The notes under the pieces were generated by a model, which saw nothing but the letters and a program-made list of their open reading frames with translations, had not been told where the DNA came from and did not search any database. This document shows positions 48,617 to 57,911 of a stretch of 64,000 nucleotides of DNA, one piece after another; positions within the stretch are counted from its first letter, which is position 1, and the number at the start of each line of letters is the position of its first letter. The stretch is from an uncultured Collinsella sp. Lineage in GTDB: Bacteria > Actinomycetota > Coriobacteriia > Coriobacteriales > Coriobacteriaceae. The position numbers were made by a program, and so were the translations under genes. The stretch covers positions 53,359 to 117,358 of the forward strand of contig UQPF01000007.1 in NCBI GenBank assembly GCA_900542905.1, read 5' to 3'.

Positions 48617-50296
48617 CTAGTCGCGCGTCAGCTTGCGATGAATACGATGCGGCTGGGCTGCGTCCTCGCCCAGGCGCTCGATGCGGTTGGCCTGATAGGC
48701 CTCGAAGTTGCCCTCGAACCAATACCAGTTGCCCGGATTCTCGTCGGTGCCCTCCCACGCCAGAATGTGCGTGGCGACGCGGTCCAGGAACATACGGTCG
48801 TGGCTAATAACCACCGAGCAGCCCGGGAACTCGAGCAGCGCCGCCTCGAGTGAGGACAGCGTCTCGACGTCGAGATCGTTCGTGGGCTCGTCGAGGAGCA
48901 GCAGGTTGCCGCCCTGCTTGAGCGTGAGCGCCAGGTTCAGACGGTTGCGCTCGCCACCGGAGAGTACGCCAGCGCGCTTCTGCTGGTCCTGGCCCTTAAA
49001 GCCAAAGCTCGCCACATAAGCACGGCTCGGAACCTCGGTCTCGCCGACCATCATGTGGTCCAGGCCGTCCGAGACGACCTCCCACAGGTTCTTATCGGGG
49101 TCGATGCCAGAACGGTTCTGATCGACATAGGAGATCTTGACGGTCTCGCCCACCTCGAGCTCGCCCGAAGTCAGCGGCTCCAGGCCCACGATGGTCTTGA
49201 ACAGCGTGGTCTTACCGACACCGTTGGGGCCGATGACGCCCACGATGCCGTTGCGCGGCAGGGTGAACGAAAGGTCGTCGATGAGCACGCGACCGTCGAA
49301 TTCCTTGTGCAGGTGATGGGCCTCGAGCACCTTGTTACCCAAACGCGGTCCAACGGGAATGCGGATATCGGTCCAGTCGAGCTTCTGGCTTGCGCGGGCC
49401 TCGGCCTCCATCTCCTCGTAGCGAGCCAGACGAGCCTTGTTCTTGGCCTGGCGAGCCTTGGGCGAGCTGCGTACCCACTCGAGCTCGGCCTCCATGCGCT
49501 TGGCGAGCTTGGCGTCGCGGTTGCCCTGCGCCTCGATACGGGCGGCCTTGGTCTCCAGATACGTGGAGTAGTTGCCCTTGTAGGGATAAAGGTGACCGCG
49601 GTCGACCTCGCAGATCCACTCGGCAACGTTATCCAGGAAGTAGCGATCGTGCGTGACGGCAAGCACCGCGCCCTGGTAGTTGTGAAGGAAGTGCTCGAGC
49701 CACAGGATCGACTCAGCGTCTAGGTGGTTTGTGGGCTCGTCAAGCAGCAGCAGGTCGGGAGCCTCGAGCAGCAGCTTGCACAGGGCCACGCGACGGCGCT
49801 CGCCGCCGGAAAGCACGTTGACCGGCATGTCGGAATCGGGCAGCTGCAGGGCGTCCATGGCCTGGCCGAGCTTGGAATCGATATCCCAGCCGTCGGCGGC
49901 ATCGATCTCGTCCTGGAGCTTGCCCATCTCGGCCATAAGGGCGTCCATGTCGCAATCCGGGTCGCACATCTCCTCGCCGATCTTATTGAAGCGATCGACC
50001 TTGGCGATCATATCGCCAAACGCCATGCGCACGTTCTCGATGACAGTCTTGTCGTCGTCGAGCGGCGGCTCCTGCTGCAGGATACCCACGGTGTAGCCGG
50101 GGGTGAGCCTGGCATCGCCGTTGGAGACCTCCTCAATGCCGGCCATGATCTTGAGCAGGGTCGACTTGCCCATGCCGTTGGGACCCACGACGCCGATCTT
50201 GGCACCGGGGTAGAAGCTCAGGGTCACGTCGTCAAGGATTACCTTGTCGCCATGGGCCTTGCGAGCCTGATACATCTGGTAGATAAACTCCGCCAT
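48617..50296 (-). CDS. ettA: Energy-dependent translational throttle, ABC-F ATPase
   Basis: A 559-residue ribosome-associated ABC-F protein with two ATPase domains: GPNGMGKST with LSGGERRRVALC and LLLLDEPTNHLD, and GPNGVGKTT with LSGGERNRLNLA and LLLLDEPTNDLD. The linker region (KLAKRMEAELEWVRSSPKARQAKNKARLARYE) and the arm insertion (about 95-140) are of the EttA type, as is the total length. EttA binds the ribosomal E site and gates early elongation by ADP/ATP ratio. It is a single-gene unit. Confidence 0.95.
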   Translation of the reverse strand: MAEFIYQMYQARKAHGDKVILDDVTLSFYPGAKIGVVGPNGMGKSTLLKIMAGIEEVSNGDARLTPGYTVGILQQEPPLDDDKTVIENVRMAFGDMIAKVDRFNKIGEEMCDPDCDMDALMAEMGKLQDEIDAADGWDIDSKLGQAMDALQLPDSDMPVNVLSGGERRRVALCKLLLEAPDLLLLDEPTNHLDAESILWLEHFLHNYQGAVLAVTHDRYFLDNVAEWICEVDRGHLYPYKGNYSTYLETKAARIEAQGNRDAKLAKRMEAELEWVRSSPKARQAKNKARLARYEEMEAEARASQKLDWTDIRIPVGPRLGNKVLEAHHLHKEFDGRVLIDDLSFTLPRNGIVGVIGPNGVGKTTLFKTIVGLEPLTSGELEVGETVKISYVDQNRSGIDPDKNLWEVVSDGLDHMMVGETEVPSRAYVASFGFKGQDQQKRAGVLSGGERNRLNLALTLKQGGNLLLLDEPTNDLDVETLSSLEAALLEFPGCSVVISHDRMFLDRVATHILAWEGTDENPGNWYWFEGNFEAYQANRIERLGEDAAQPHRIHRKLTRD

Positions 50297-50387
50297 ATGT
50301 CTGTCCTATCCTTTCTACCTGCTGTTTCCCTATTCTTGATTCGCTTTAGTGGAAACGAAATGAGAAAACCAGCTCTGAAACTTAACG

Positions 50388-50414
50388 AAAAAGGGGCATG
50401 GTTGCCCACACCCC
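50388..50414 (-). terminator. Terminator of the SdpR/SdpI-like operon
   Basis: A 9-bp stem with two wobble pairs (GGGGTGTGG / CCATGCCCC on the minus strand, GCAA loop) followed by T5. It lies 67 bp after the membrane-protein stop. Confidence 0.75.
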
Positions 50415-50480
50415 CTAATACTACCTGGGAAAAGTCCCCCGGAACATACTATGAACTGCGTACGCTAGTTTTCCGCAACC

Positions 50481-51185
50481 TTAGCGAACGGCTCGCTGCG
50501 ATTTACGCCACAGCAGATACGAATAGGCGTAGGCAGCTCCGGCCGAACCAAACGCCAGAGCCGCAATCACCGCGGCGACGACTTCACTCGAAAGCACGCT
50601 GCCCGCCACGCCCATCACAATCAGGCCAACACCCAGCACCATAAAGCAGGCACCGCCAAAGCGCTGCGTACGGCGCCAGTTCTCGGGATCGGCAAGCGCC
50701 CAGGGCGTCTTGATACCGAGCGTATAGTTCTGCTTCACACGCGGCAAGTAGTTGCCTACGCCGATGAACAGCAAACCGACAACACCGGAAATCAGCACGT
50801 TAACCGAACCGACCGCCGGCACCACGCCCCAGACCGTAAGCTCTCCCAGCCAGCTTATGGCGCACATGAACAAGGTGAAGGCGATTACGAAGCCCTGGTA
50901 GAACTTGCCCGAGGTTCGATATGCCTCACCTTTGGGGTCGATGCGCGGCACCACGCAGAACATTGCGAGAAGCGCCAGAGGCAGCACGCCGAGCGCGGAG
51001 GCCATCCAGCTAGGACCCCAACCGTCGACGGCGCCGTTCGCGCCCCAGTGCGTGGGAATCTGCGCAGGCAAGCTCGGCATCACCATGAGGTGCGCTACGA
51101 CATTGGCGACGCACAGAGCGACCAGCGCAATCCACACGCGCGACGATACCCCCGTGGGGTGAATGCCCTTGTTTTCGTTATTCAT
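50481..51185 (-). CDS. SdpI-family membrane protein
   Basis: A 234-residue protein with about six helices. DUF1648-type VVAHLMVMPSLPAQIPTHWGANGAVDGWG near the N-terminus and the SdpI-type LLFIGVGNYLPRVKQNYTLGIKTPWALADPENWRRTQRFGG are typical of the Bacillus toxin-immunity protein SdpI and its many relatives. The ATG overlaps the stop of an ArsR-type gene by 8 bp. In Bacillus SdpI also controls its partner SdpR by holding it at the membrane; the same pairing here suggests similar regulation. No Sdp-like toxin gene is present in this window. Confidence 0.88.
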   Translation of the reverse strand: MNNENKGIHPTGVSSRVWIALVALCVANVVAHLMVMPSLPAQIPTHWGANGAVDGWGPSWMASALGVLPLALLAMFCVVPRIDPKGEAYRTSGKFYQGFVIAFTLFMCAISWLGELTVWGVVPAVGSVNVLISGVVGLLFIGVGNYLPRVKQNYTLGIKTPWALADPENWRRTQRFGGACFMVLGVGLIVMGVAGSVLSSEVVAAVIAALAFGSAGAAYAYSYLLWRKSQRAVR

Positions 51186-51456
51186 CCTTATCACCTTCCG
51201 TGTTTGTAAAACCCATAAACCAGCCAATCAAATCCTGCATGACGGTGGTGTTTAAGCTGTATACGATGTTTTGGCCATGGCGCTCGTCGGTCACCAACCC
51301 GGCGTTTTTGAGCGTCGCCAAGTGATGGCTCAGCGACGGCTTACTGATATCGAAATGCTCGGCAAGCTCCCCCGCCGTGCAATTGCCCTCGCGCAGCAAC
51401 TCCAAAATGCGCCGTCGCGTTGGATCGGCAAGCGCCTTAAAACCCTCTCCCGGCAT
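51178..51456 (-). CDS. ArsR-family repressor, SdpR-like
   Basis: A 92-residue winged-helix repressor: FKALADPTRRRILELLREGNCTAGELAEHFDISKPSLSHHLATL with no arsenic-type metal cysteines. This matches the SdpR class of autorepressors. The ATG at 51456 has GAGGAGG 4 bases upstream. It is coupled to the SdpI-like gene by an 8-bp overlap. Confidence 0.9.
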   Translation of the reverse strand: MPGEGFKALADPTRRRILELLREGNCTAGELAEHFDISKPSLSHHLATLKNAGLVTDERHGQNIVYSLNTTVMQDLIGWFMGFTNTEGDKDE

Positions 51457-51635
51457 AAGACCTCCTCTCATCATCTCTCATGACGCGCACACTATACTCG
51501 ATATTTAGATGTTTGTCTAACTATCTAATCGAAATGCTTCAAACCACATCAGAGTAAGCGCCATCGCAACCTATGGGCGATTACCTATAATGGCGATAGC
51601 TAAAACACGATTCGCTTCCCCATCGGAGGATGTCT

Positions 51636-52427
51636 ATGACCGAAACCGCTGCTCTCGTCGAGACACGCGACACCAAACTCGAGATCATCATGGGCCGTGA
51701 GGCACTCGATAGACTCGCCAACGCCACGGTGCTGGTGCTCGGCTGCGGAGGCGTGGGCTCTAACTGCTGCGAGGCACTTGTCCGCGGCGGCATCGGTCAT
51801 TTTGTGATTCTGGACAAGGATATCGTCGCGCCCAGCAACATCAATCGACAGGCCATCGCCTTTCACAGCACCATCGACAAGCGCAAGGTGGACGTGATGG
51901 AAGCCATGATCTACGACATCAATCCTGCCGCCACCGTTATCAAACGTACCGAATACCTGCTGAGCGACAACATCGATGATTTCTTCGCGAGCGTTTTGGA
52001 GCAGACGGGCGGCAAGCTCGACTACGTCGTCGACGCCATCGACACCATCTCGGCCAAGCTCACCATTGCCAAATATGCTCAGGACCACGGCATTCGTTTG
52101 GTTAGTTCCATGGGCGGGGCCAACAAGCTCCATCCCGAGTGCCTGCGCTTTGCCAACATCTTCGATACGGTACGTGACCCCATGAGCCGCATTATGCGCA
52201 AAGAATGTAAGAAGCGCGGAATCAAGAGCCTACATGTACTGTTTAGCTGCGAGGAATCGGTTAAGACACAGCCCCGCGACCCTTCCAACATCCACGAGCG
52301 CACCGAGCTGGGAACTGCCAGTTTTATGCCGCCCATCATGGGTCAGATGATTGCCGGCGAGGTTATACGCCAGATCAGTGGGCGCGGCACCGAGCACGTG
52401 CGCTCCGATGGCCAGCGCCTAGACTAG
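51636..52427 (+). CDS. tcdA: tRNA threonylcarbamoyladenosine dehydratase
   Basis: A 263-residue E1/ThiF-fold enzyme that cyclises t6A to ct6A at tRNA position 37 using ATP. The nucleotide loop VLVLGCGGVGSNCCEALVRGGIG, then DKDIVAPSNINRQ and VVDAIDTISAKLTI, SSMGGANKLHPE and SFMPPIMGQMIAGEVIRQISG are typical of TcdA (CsdL). I chose the ATG at 51636, 6 bases after GGAGG. A TatD gene follows after 14 bp. Confidence 0.93.
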   Translation: MTETAALVETRDTKLEIIMGREALDRLANATVLVLGCGGVGSNCCEALVRGGIGHFVILDKDIVAPSNINRQAIAFHSTIDKRKVDVMEAMIYDINPAATVIKRTEYLLSDNIDDFFASVLEQTGGKLDYVVDAIDTISAKLTIAKYAQDHGIRLVSSMGGANKLHPECLRFANIFDTVRDPMSRIMRKECKKRGIKSLHVLFSCEESVKTQPRDPSNIHERTELGTASFMPPIMGQMIAGEVIRQISGRGTEHVRSDGQRLD

Positions 52428-52441
52428 CGGAGCGCGCCGAG

Positions 52442-53224
52442 ATGGAGCCCCGGTTATTTGATGCACACTGCCATCTTGATTTAATGGCTCACCCGGACGC
52501 CGTTGCCGATGAGGCAACGGCGCTGGGCCTGATTCTATTTGACTGCGGCGTCGATCCGCACGACTTTGCACGCGCCAAGAAGCGCGCCTGCGGCCGTTCA
52601 AATATCTTTGCCGGCATCGGCCTCCATCCCTGGTGGCTCGCCGACGGACGATGTGGCAACGCTGAAATCAATCTGCTTTGCGAAGTCGCTGCACAAGAAC
52701 GCTTGATCGGCGAGGTCGGGCTCGACTTTTCCGCTCGTTTTGCCGGAAGCGAGCCGCTACAAGTACAGGCATTTGACCGGCTCTGCGATACACTCGTGCA
52801 GCACCCTCTTGCCGGGCGCGTGATATCAATTCACGTCGTTCGTTCGACAGGAACCGTGCTGGACGTCCTCGGGTCACATGAATTGCTCGCCCCAAGCCCC
52901 GACTCCCCCGCCATCATCTTCCACTGGTTTAGCGGTACCTCGAACGAGTTCGTCCGCGCGCGAAACGCAGGCTGCTATTTTTCCGTGAACGAGCGGATGC
53001 TCGCATCTAAACGAGGACGCGAATACGCACGACAGATTCCACTCGACCGTCTACTGCTCGAGACCGATGCGCCGGCCGAGCCAAACACAGAAACAAGCGC
53101 GCAATCGCTCATCAGATCGCTCACAAGGACCTCAGAACGCATCGCCTCGCTCAAAAAATGTGACATAAAGCGCATCGAATCGGCAGTTTTAGCAAATGCG
53201 CGCTCTGTTTTTGACCTTCGCTAA
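52442..53224 (+). CDS. TatD-family hydrolase
   Basis: A 260-residue TIM-barrel metal-dependent nuclease-type hydrolase. DAHCHLDLM gives the HxH metal pair, FAGIGLHPW, LIGEVGLDFS (Glu), VISIHVVRS and LLETDAPA (Asp) supply the other ligands, and FHWFSGT is also typical. It lies 14 bp after tcdA in the same operon. It is somewhat divergent in the IGLHP and GEVGLD regions but all ligands are kept. Confidence 0.9.
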   Translation: MEPRLFDAHCHLDLMAHPDAVADEATALGLILFDCGVDPHDFARAKKRACGRSNIFAGIGLHPWWLADGRCGNAEINLLCEVAAQERLIGEVGLDFSARFAGSEPLQVQAFDRLCDTLVQHPLAGRVISIHVVRSTGTVLDVLGSHELLAPSPDSPAIIFHWFSGTSNEFVRARNAGCYFSVNERMLASKRGREYARQIPLDRLLLETDAPAEPNTETSAQSLIRSLTRTSERIASLKKCDIKRIESAVLANARSVFDLR

Positions 53225-53303
53225 CCCCTGTGGGCAAAAATGCCAAGGGACATGCGAATCGCACAACGCAGTCCCTATTGGAAGGCGGTACAGTTCGGCG
53301 GCA

Positions 53304-54821
53304 TTACACCAATTCGTGCATGAGATCACGGTTGCGTGTATACAATTCGTCAAAGATATGACGGCGCGACGCATATAGCTCGTGGGCAGTCATATCGGGC
53401 ACGATTGTTTGCGCAACGCCAAGGACTCGGGCGAGTTCATCCCATGATGCATAGGCGCCACCTGCGAGAGCTGCCATAATGGCATCATCGAAGCATGCGC
53501 CCACCGTAACCTTGGCAACCGAGACCTCGCGCCCGCATACGTCGGCGATAGCTTGCATCCAAATTGGATTCTTGGTTCCACCTCCGACAAGCATAATGCG
53601 CCCAATTGGCAGTCCATGCTCTCGCTCGATAATGTCGACATGGGATGCAACGGTATACGCGACGCCTTCCAAGGCGGCGCGAACCATATGGGCTCGCGTA
53701 TGCCTTCCGGTCAGGCCAAAGAAGACGCCACGCGCCTCGGAATCGTTGAGCGGAGTACGCTCCCCCGCAAAGTACGGCAGACACAGGAGCCCATCGGCAC
53801 CCGGCGCCACATCGGCGGCATCATGCGCCATAACCGAATATGCATCGGGGCCACCGTGGCCCTCGGCCTCTACGGCGTCGCGATACAGCTCTTGGCGCAG
53901 CCACGATGTGAGTGCACCCGCTGTATTGGTCCCCGCGCAGATCCCGTAAGTTCCGGGAATGATAAACGTCCCTGGCCACAGGCGAGCATCATCGACCATA
54001 TGATCAGCTAAGTAGATGAAATACGCCGTGCTCCCCAACTGAACCATCATATCGCCGGGACGGAATACACCCGTCGAAATGGCCTCGGCACCAGAGTCGC
54101 CCGTTCCCACCAAGACAGGTGTCCCTGCCACGAGCCCCGTCGCCTCAGCCGCACGCTGCGTAATCACCCCGGCAATATCGGTAGCCGACATTACCTCCGC
54201 CATCTGGTCAGGCCGGCAGAAACGATCACATTCCCGAGCATCAACCTTCCAAGTGTAGCGATCGTATAGGGGAAGAAAATCCTCCGCCAAATAACGGTCC
54301 ACCGTAAAACGCCCCGTCAACTTCGCGCACAGAAACGATGACGCCGTCAGGAACTTCGCGGCACGTTCGTGCACCTCGGGCATATTCTCCTTAAACCACA
54401 AGATCTTTGGAGCAATATCTGACGAACAGGGATCGTGCCCGAAAAGCTCGCGTGCGCGATCTGGCCCATATTCGGAAAGAAGCTCGTCAATCTGCGGCTT
54501 CGAACGTGCATCGACTCCATATAAGATCGCGGGCGCCAGCGCGTTGCACTCGGTATCGACCGGTACGCAGTCGCAACCCAATGCGGAAAGGCCCACGCAT
54601 CCAATCTGCGCCGCATTAACCCCCGATCGCACCACCAGCTCGCGCGACAAGCGGCAAAAATCTCCCCACCAAACTGCCTCCGCATCATGCTGGTACCATC
54701 CATCACGCGGGTTGTCCGTCTCGTGTCCACAAGAGGCCTGGCAAACGATGTTGCATCGATTATCGATTAAAACGCCTTTAGAGGCGCTTGTCCCAATATC
54801 AATACCCAGATAGAACGCCAT
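53304..54821 (-). CDS. FGGY-family carbohydrate kinase
   Basis: A 505-residue sugar kinase of the xylulokinase/gluconokinase class. FYLGIDIGTSASKGVLID is the phosphate-1 loop, VLVGTGDSGAEAISTGVF and MVQLGSTAYFIYL the second, LPYFAGERTPLNDSEARG and IMLVGGGTKNPIWMQAIADV the FGGY signature region. It is the last gene of a ten-gene catabolic operon, 6 bp after the BtpA stop. The sugar is unknown; kinases of this class often act on ketopentoses or polyols. Confidence 0.88.
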   Translation of the reverse strand: MAFYLGIDIGTSASKGVLIDNRCNIVCQASCGHETDNPRDGWYQHDAEAVWWGDFCRLSRELVVRSGVNAAQIGCVGLSALGCDCVPVDTECNALAPAILYGVDARSKPQIDELLSEYGPDRARELFGHDPCSSDIAPKILWFKENMPEVHERAAKFLTASSFLCAKLTGRFTVDRYLAEDFLPLYDRYTWKVDARECDRFCRPDQMAEVMSATDIAGVITQRAAEATGLVAGTPVLVGTGDSGAEAISTGVFRPGDMMVQLGSTAYFIYLADHMVDDARLWPGTFIIPGTYGICAGTNTAGALTSWLRQELYRDAVEAEGHGGPDAYSVMAHDAADVAPGADGLLCLPYFAGERTPLNDSEARGVFFGLTGRHTRAHMVRAALEGVAYTVASHVDIIEREHGLPIGRIMLVGGGTKNPIWMQAIADVCGREVSVAKVTVGACFDDAIMAALAGGAYASWDELARVLGVAQTIVPDMTAHELYASRRHIFDELYTRNRDLMHELV

Positions 54822-54827
54822 AGGTGC

Positions 54828-55637
54828 CTACTCCCCTCGCGCCGTACGAGCGGCAGCCATAAAACGAACTACCCGCTCAACATCAACCGGGGCATCCAGC
54901 TTTCCGTCGCGCTTTAAGCAGGTGCCGACAAACGCGCCATCGTAGTGAGCAAATACGTCAGCCACGGTATTTTCGCGACAACCGGTGCCACATACCACAG
55001 GCACTTCGCCAACACGCTCGCGGACCTCATCGGCAAGCTCGCCCGAAGCGCCACGACCGGCAGCCGAACCGCCGATGACCATCGCATCCGGCAGGCAATT
55101 AAAGAGAAGTGAATCGGCAATGTCCGCAGTCGTGCGGTCGTTGAGATAAACCTCCCCCTCGCTCGTGATGAAGTGAAAAAGCTTGAGATCGTCCAGGCGC
55201 AGCGCCGCCTTGCGACGCATGGTGTGAGCGAAATCTCGGTTAATCAGCCCAAGATCACCGGCCCAGGCACCGCAAAAATTGCAGCGCGTGAACTGCGCGT
55301 CGACGGCAGCGCACAGCTCGATTGTGGCATCACCGTCGTAAATAGCCTCAGCTCCCCAAGGAGTCGACAGATCATGGGACAGAGCCCCGATTACAAAGCC
55401 CATCGATGCAAGGGTTGAGGGAGAAACGTGCTGCTCATAGGGCATCGAGAGCTCATTGGTAATCAAAATGCCATCGACACCGCCCTGCTGCAACGCCTCG
55501 AGATCGCGCTTGGCGGCTTCCACGACCTGCGACACGCTTCCACCCGGGTAATACAGCGGATCGCCCGGCAGAGGACGCAGGTGCAGCATTCCGATAACCG
55601 GCTTTTCGGTCTTGAACATCGAAGTTAGAAACGACAT
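54828..55637 (-). CDS. BtpA/SgcQ-family protein
   Basis: A 269-residue TIM-barrel protein of the BtpA family. KPVIGMLHLRPLPGDPLYYPGG at the N-terminus is the family hallmark, followed by GVDGILITNELSMPY and DAMVIGGSAAGRGAS and the C-terminal PVVCGTGCRENTVADVFAHYDGAFVGTCLKRDG. The name comes from a cyanobacterial photosystem I factor, but members such as SgcQ occur in sugar operons and their reaction is unsettled. Here it lies between YjbQ and the FGGY kinase, which argues for a carbohydrate role. GGAG precedes the ATG at 55637. Confidence 0.88.
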   Translation of the reverse strand: MSFLTSMFKTEKPVIGMLHLRPLPGDPLYYPGGSVSQVVEAAKRDLEALQQGGVDGILITNELSMPYEQHVSPSTLASMGFVIGALSHDLSTPWGAEAIYDGDATIELCAAVDAQFTRCNFCGAWAGDLGLINRDFAHTMRRKAALRLDDLKLFHFITSEGEVYLNDRTTADIADSLLFNCLPDAMVIGGSAAGRGASGELADEVRERVGEVPVVCGTGCRENTVADVFAHYDGAFVGTCLKRDGKLDAPVDVERVVRFMAAARTARGE

Positions 55638-55670
55638 AACGTGCTCCTTCATAGGGTTATTGCAGGGACG

Positions 55671-56099
55671 TTACTCGCCCAGCACCTCGACGTACACTTT
55701 TCGCTTCTGCGGACCGTCAAACTCCGCAAGATAGATGTTCTGGGCACTTCCGCACACGATGTGGCCATCTTGGACGGGAAAGAAGCAACTGTTTCCACAA
55801 ATCATGCTCTTGATATGCCCACAGGAGTTGTTGCCGGTGGCTCCATAGCTCGGCAGGAAGTGTGCATGCGCATAGGGGGCATCGAGTGGAGCGATGCGAT
55901 CAAGCGTCTCCATAAGATCCGTCTCCACGCAGGGCAGCCCCTCGTTTACCACGATTCCACAGGTCGTATGCGACAAAATAATCGCTGCCAAGCCATTGGT
56001 CACCGAGCTGCGTTCGATGGCAGCGCGCACGTCTTCGGTAATATCGATGAACTGGTCCGGGGCAGTCGATAGATAGCTCAATGTCTCGAGCGTCACCAT
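55671..56099 (-). CDS. YjbQ/UPF0047 family protein
   Basis: A 142-residue protein of the YjbQ family: DITEDVRAAIERSSVTNGLAAIILSHTTCGIVVNE, then YGATGNNSCGHIKSMICGNSC and GSAQNIYLAEFDGPQKRKVYVEVLG. YjbQ proteins can show weak thiamine-phosphate synthase activity but the true function is unknown. The conserved GHIKSMICG is kept. It starts 3 bp before the amidohydrolase stop region, in the middle of the catabolic operon, an unusual site that may hint at a sugar-phosphate or lactone role. Confidence 0.88.
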   Translation of the reverse strand: MVTLETLSYLSTAPDQFIDITEDVRAAIERSSVTNGLAAIILSHTTCGIVVNEGLPCVETDLMETLDRIAPLDAPYAHAHFLPSYGATGNNSCGHIKSMICGNSCFFPVQDGHIVCGSAQNIYLAEFDGPQKRKVYVEVLGE

Positions 56100-56101
56100 G
56101 T

Positions 56102-56962
56102 TTATTCATCCCCTTCAAGAAAACGCAGGGCATTACCCCAGTAGAGCCTTTCTCGCGCATCGTCGCGCATGGGCACGGTATCGAGCGTCCGCTTGAGTTT
56201 GAATGCACGGAAGCGCGGCGTATTACTGGCGAACATCACTTGGTGCGATAGCGCGCGCTCATACCACAGCGGCCCCATATCGACCGTGAAAAGACGCTGC
56301 ATCATCTCCTCGGGCGAATCGATGTAAGTGATAGAGGTGTCCGCGTAGCAGTTGGGATACTTGAGCAGCATCGCCACGGTCTCGCGCACCCAGGGCCAGC
56401 CAAAGTGGGTCAAACTAAAACGCACATTTGGATGCGTTGCGATTGTGTGCTCAAATGCAAGCGGGTTACTGCGCGAGAGCTCTGCGCCAGGCTCCCAAGA
56501 CATACCGGCATGGAAAACCACAGGCTTGTTATAGCGCTCGCACAGCTCGTAAAGCGGCTCGGCCACAGCATCATCGGGGGCAAAACCCTGCTTTGCCGGA
56601 TGCAGGCAAAGCCCCTTTGCCCCCAACTCGGTAAAGGCGCGCTCCAATTCGTCTGCAGCACCGCTCACCTGCGGGTCTACGCTTGCAAATCCCCACAGAC
56701 GATCGGGATGCGCGGCAACCAGCATGGCAATCTGGTCATTGGTGCCAAAGTGCCCTCCGCATGCCGTGGTTACATCGAGCGGCATGAGCACGCTCTTCTG
56801 CACGTCGCAGACGTCCATCTCGACTTGAAGCTCATCCCAATCCATGGGGCCCATATGCCCCATACCAAATTCTCGTGACCAAAAACCGAATCCATCAGGC
56901 TCATCTCCCGGCGTACAGATCTCGCCGTAGAGCATGGGGTGAACCAACATGTCGATAACCAT
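56102..56962 (-). CDS. Amidohydrolase-related TIM-barrel hydrolase
   Basis: A 286-residue enzyme of the amidohydrolase-2 (ACMSD-like) group. The start VIDMLVHPML carries a reduced HxH motif (only one His is visible), and VVFHAGMSWEPG, RFSLTHFGWPWV and VMFASNTPR follow the family order, though the final Asp of the usual GSDxP is replaced by Asn (ASNTP). These changes leave catalytic competence uncertain. The ATG at 56962 has AAAGGAG 6 bases upstream. It may act on a lactone or decarboxylate an intermediate of the operon's pathway. Confidence 0.8.
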   Translation of the reverse strand: MVIDMLVHPMLYGEICTPGDEPDGFGFWSREFGMGHMGPMDWDELQVEMDVCDVQKSVLMPLDVTTACGGHFGTNDQIAMLVAAHPDRLWGFASVDPQVSGAADELERAFTELGAKGLCLHPAKQGFAPDDAVAEPLYELCERYNKPVVFHAGMSWEPGAELSRSNPLAFEHTIATHPNVRFSLTHFGWPWVRETVAMLLKYPNCYADTSITYIDSPEEMMQRLFTVDMGPLWYERALSHQVMFASNTPRFRAFKLKRTLDTVPMRDDARERLYWGNALRFLEGDE

Positions 56963-56989
56963 TTCGTACTCCTTTCCAGGCATTTGACC

Positions 56990-57790
56990 CTAGTACGGCT
57001 TAAACGAACCAATCACTCGGGACGATAGCCCAGCGCCCGCTTTCATACACGCCGGAATATCAAGGCCATCGATCACGCCCTTGGTAAACCCGGCAATATA
57101 CGAGTCGCCGGCACCCACGGTGTTAACGACCTTCTCCGCCGGTACGATCCCGCACTCATAGAAGCGCTCACCGTCATAGGCAATGCTTCCCTTCTCGCCA
57201 AGCGTGGCAACCGCAACGCGCGGCCCCAATTCCTGCACGTGGCGTACCCAGTCTCGTAGCTCCGGAGTGTCCTCTTCAAACGACATAAATGCGTAGTCAA
57301 CGTAGGGAAAATGATTCTCACAGGCATATTCGGAATCCTGGCTGAACACCGAGAAGTCCATAACCACCGTCTTGCCCGCATCATGCCATTCGGGCAGGAG
57401 GTCCAAACAATTGCCAAACAGGTCGGTATGAATGATGTCATGCTCTAGGATAAACGCCCGGTCATCTTCATTCGGTCGATATGTCTCCATTACGCCATCG
57501 ATTGCCTCGAGATGCACGCGATCGACGCCGTCTTTCAATGCCATGAGCATCACCGAGGTGTCGCCATCTTCCACCCGCAGATGTGAGATATCGAGCCCCT
57601 CAGCGGCCAGCGCCTCCCTCATCTTGTCTCCGTACTCGTCCTTGCCGACAACTGACACGGCGGATACCGAAACGCCCATTCGTGCAAGATGGATACCCCA
57701 GTCAATGCCATTGCCAGTCGGATAGAACACGCCGATGTTTTGATAGACGTCCGCGCAGCAAAAACCAGCCGCACACGCTTTAATACCCAT
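56990..57790 (-). CDS. PfkB-family sugar kinase
   Basis: A 266-residue ribokinase-fold enzyme resembling fructoselysine 6-kinase. VFYPTGNGIDWGIHLARMGVSVSAVSVVG is the N-terminal substrate region (GGN changed to TGN), HTDLFGNCLDLLPEW follows, and VVNTVGAGDSYIAGF is the anion-hole/catalytic motif with Asp. It is paralogous to the kinase at 57912-58775. A terminator-like hairpin stands between the two. GGAGA lies before the ATG at 57790. Confidence 0.85.
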   Translation of the reverse strand: MGIKACAAGFCCADVYQNIGVFYPTGNGIDWGIHLARMGVSVSAVSVVGKDEYGDKMREALAAEGLDISHLRVEDGDTSVMLMALKDGVDRVHLEAIDGVMETYRPNEDDRAFILEHDIIHTDLFGNCLDLLPEWHDAGKTVVMDFSVFSQDSEYACENHFPYVDYAFMSFEEDTPELRDWVRHVQELGPRVAVATLGEKGSIAYDGERFYECGIVPAEKVVNTVGAGDSYIAGFTKGVIDGLDIPACMKAGAGLSSRVIGSFKPY

Positions 57791-57807
57791 ACTCTTCTCC
57801 AATGTTC

Positions 57808-57841
57808 AAAAGGGGACCCACCGCATGGCGAGCCCCCTTTT
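57808..57841 (-). terminator. Internal terminator-like hairpin in the frl operon
   Basis: AAAAGGGG pairs exactly with CCCCTTTT around an 18-base loop between the two PfkB genes. Partial termination here would lower expression of the six downstream genes relative to frlD-frlB-frlC. Confidence 0.55.
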
Positions 57842-57911
57842 CGCGTTTCGCTTATTGTTTTGCATCGGCTGTCCAAGGCCTCATAGCCAGACCGCCGTAC
57901 GCTTTCTTAAG

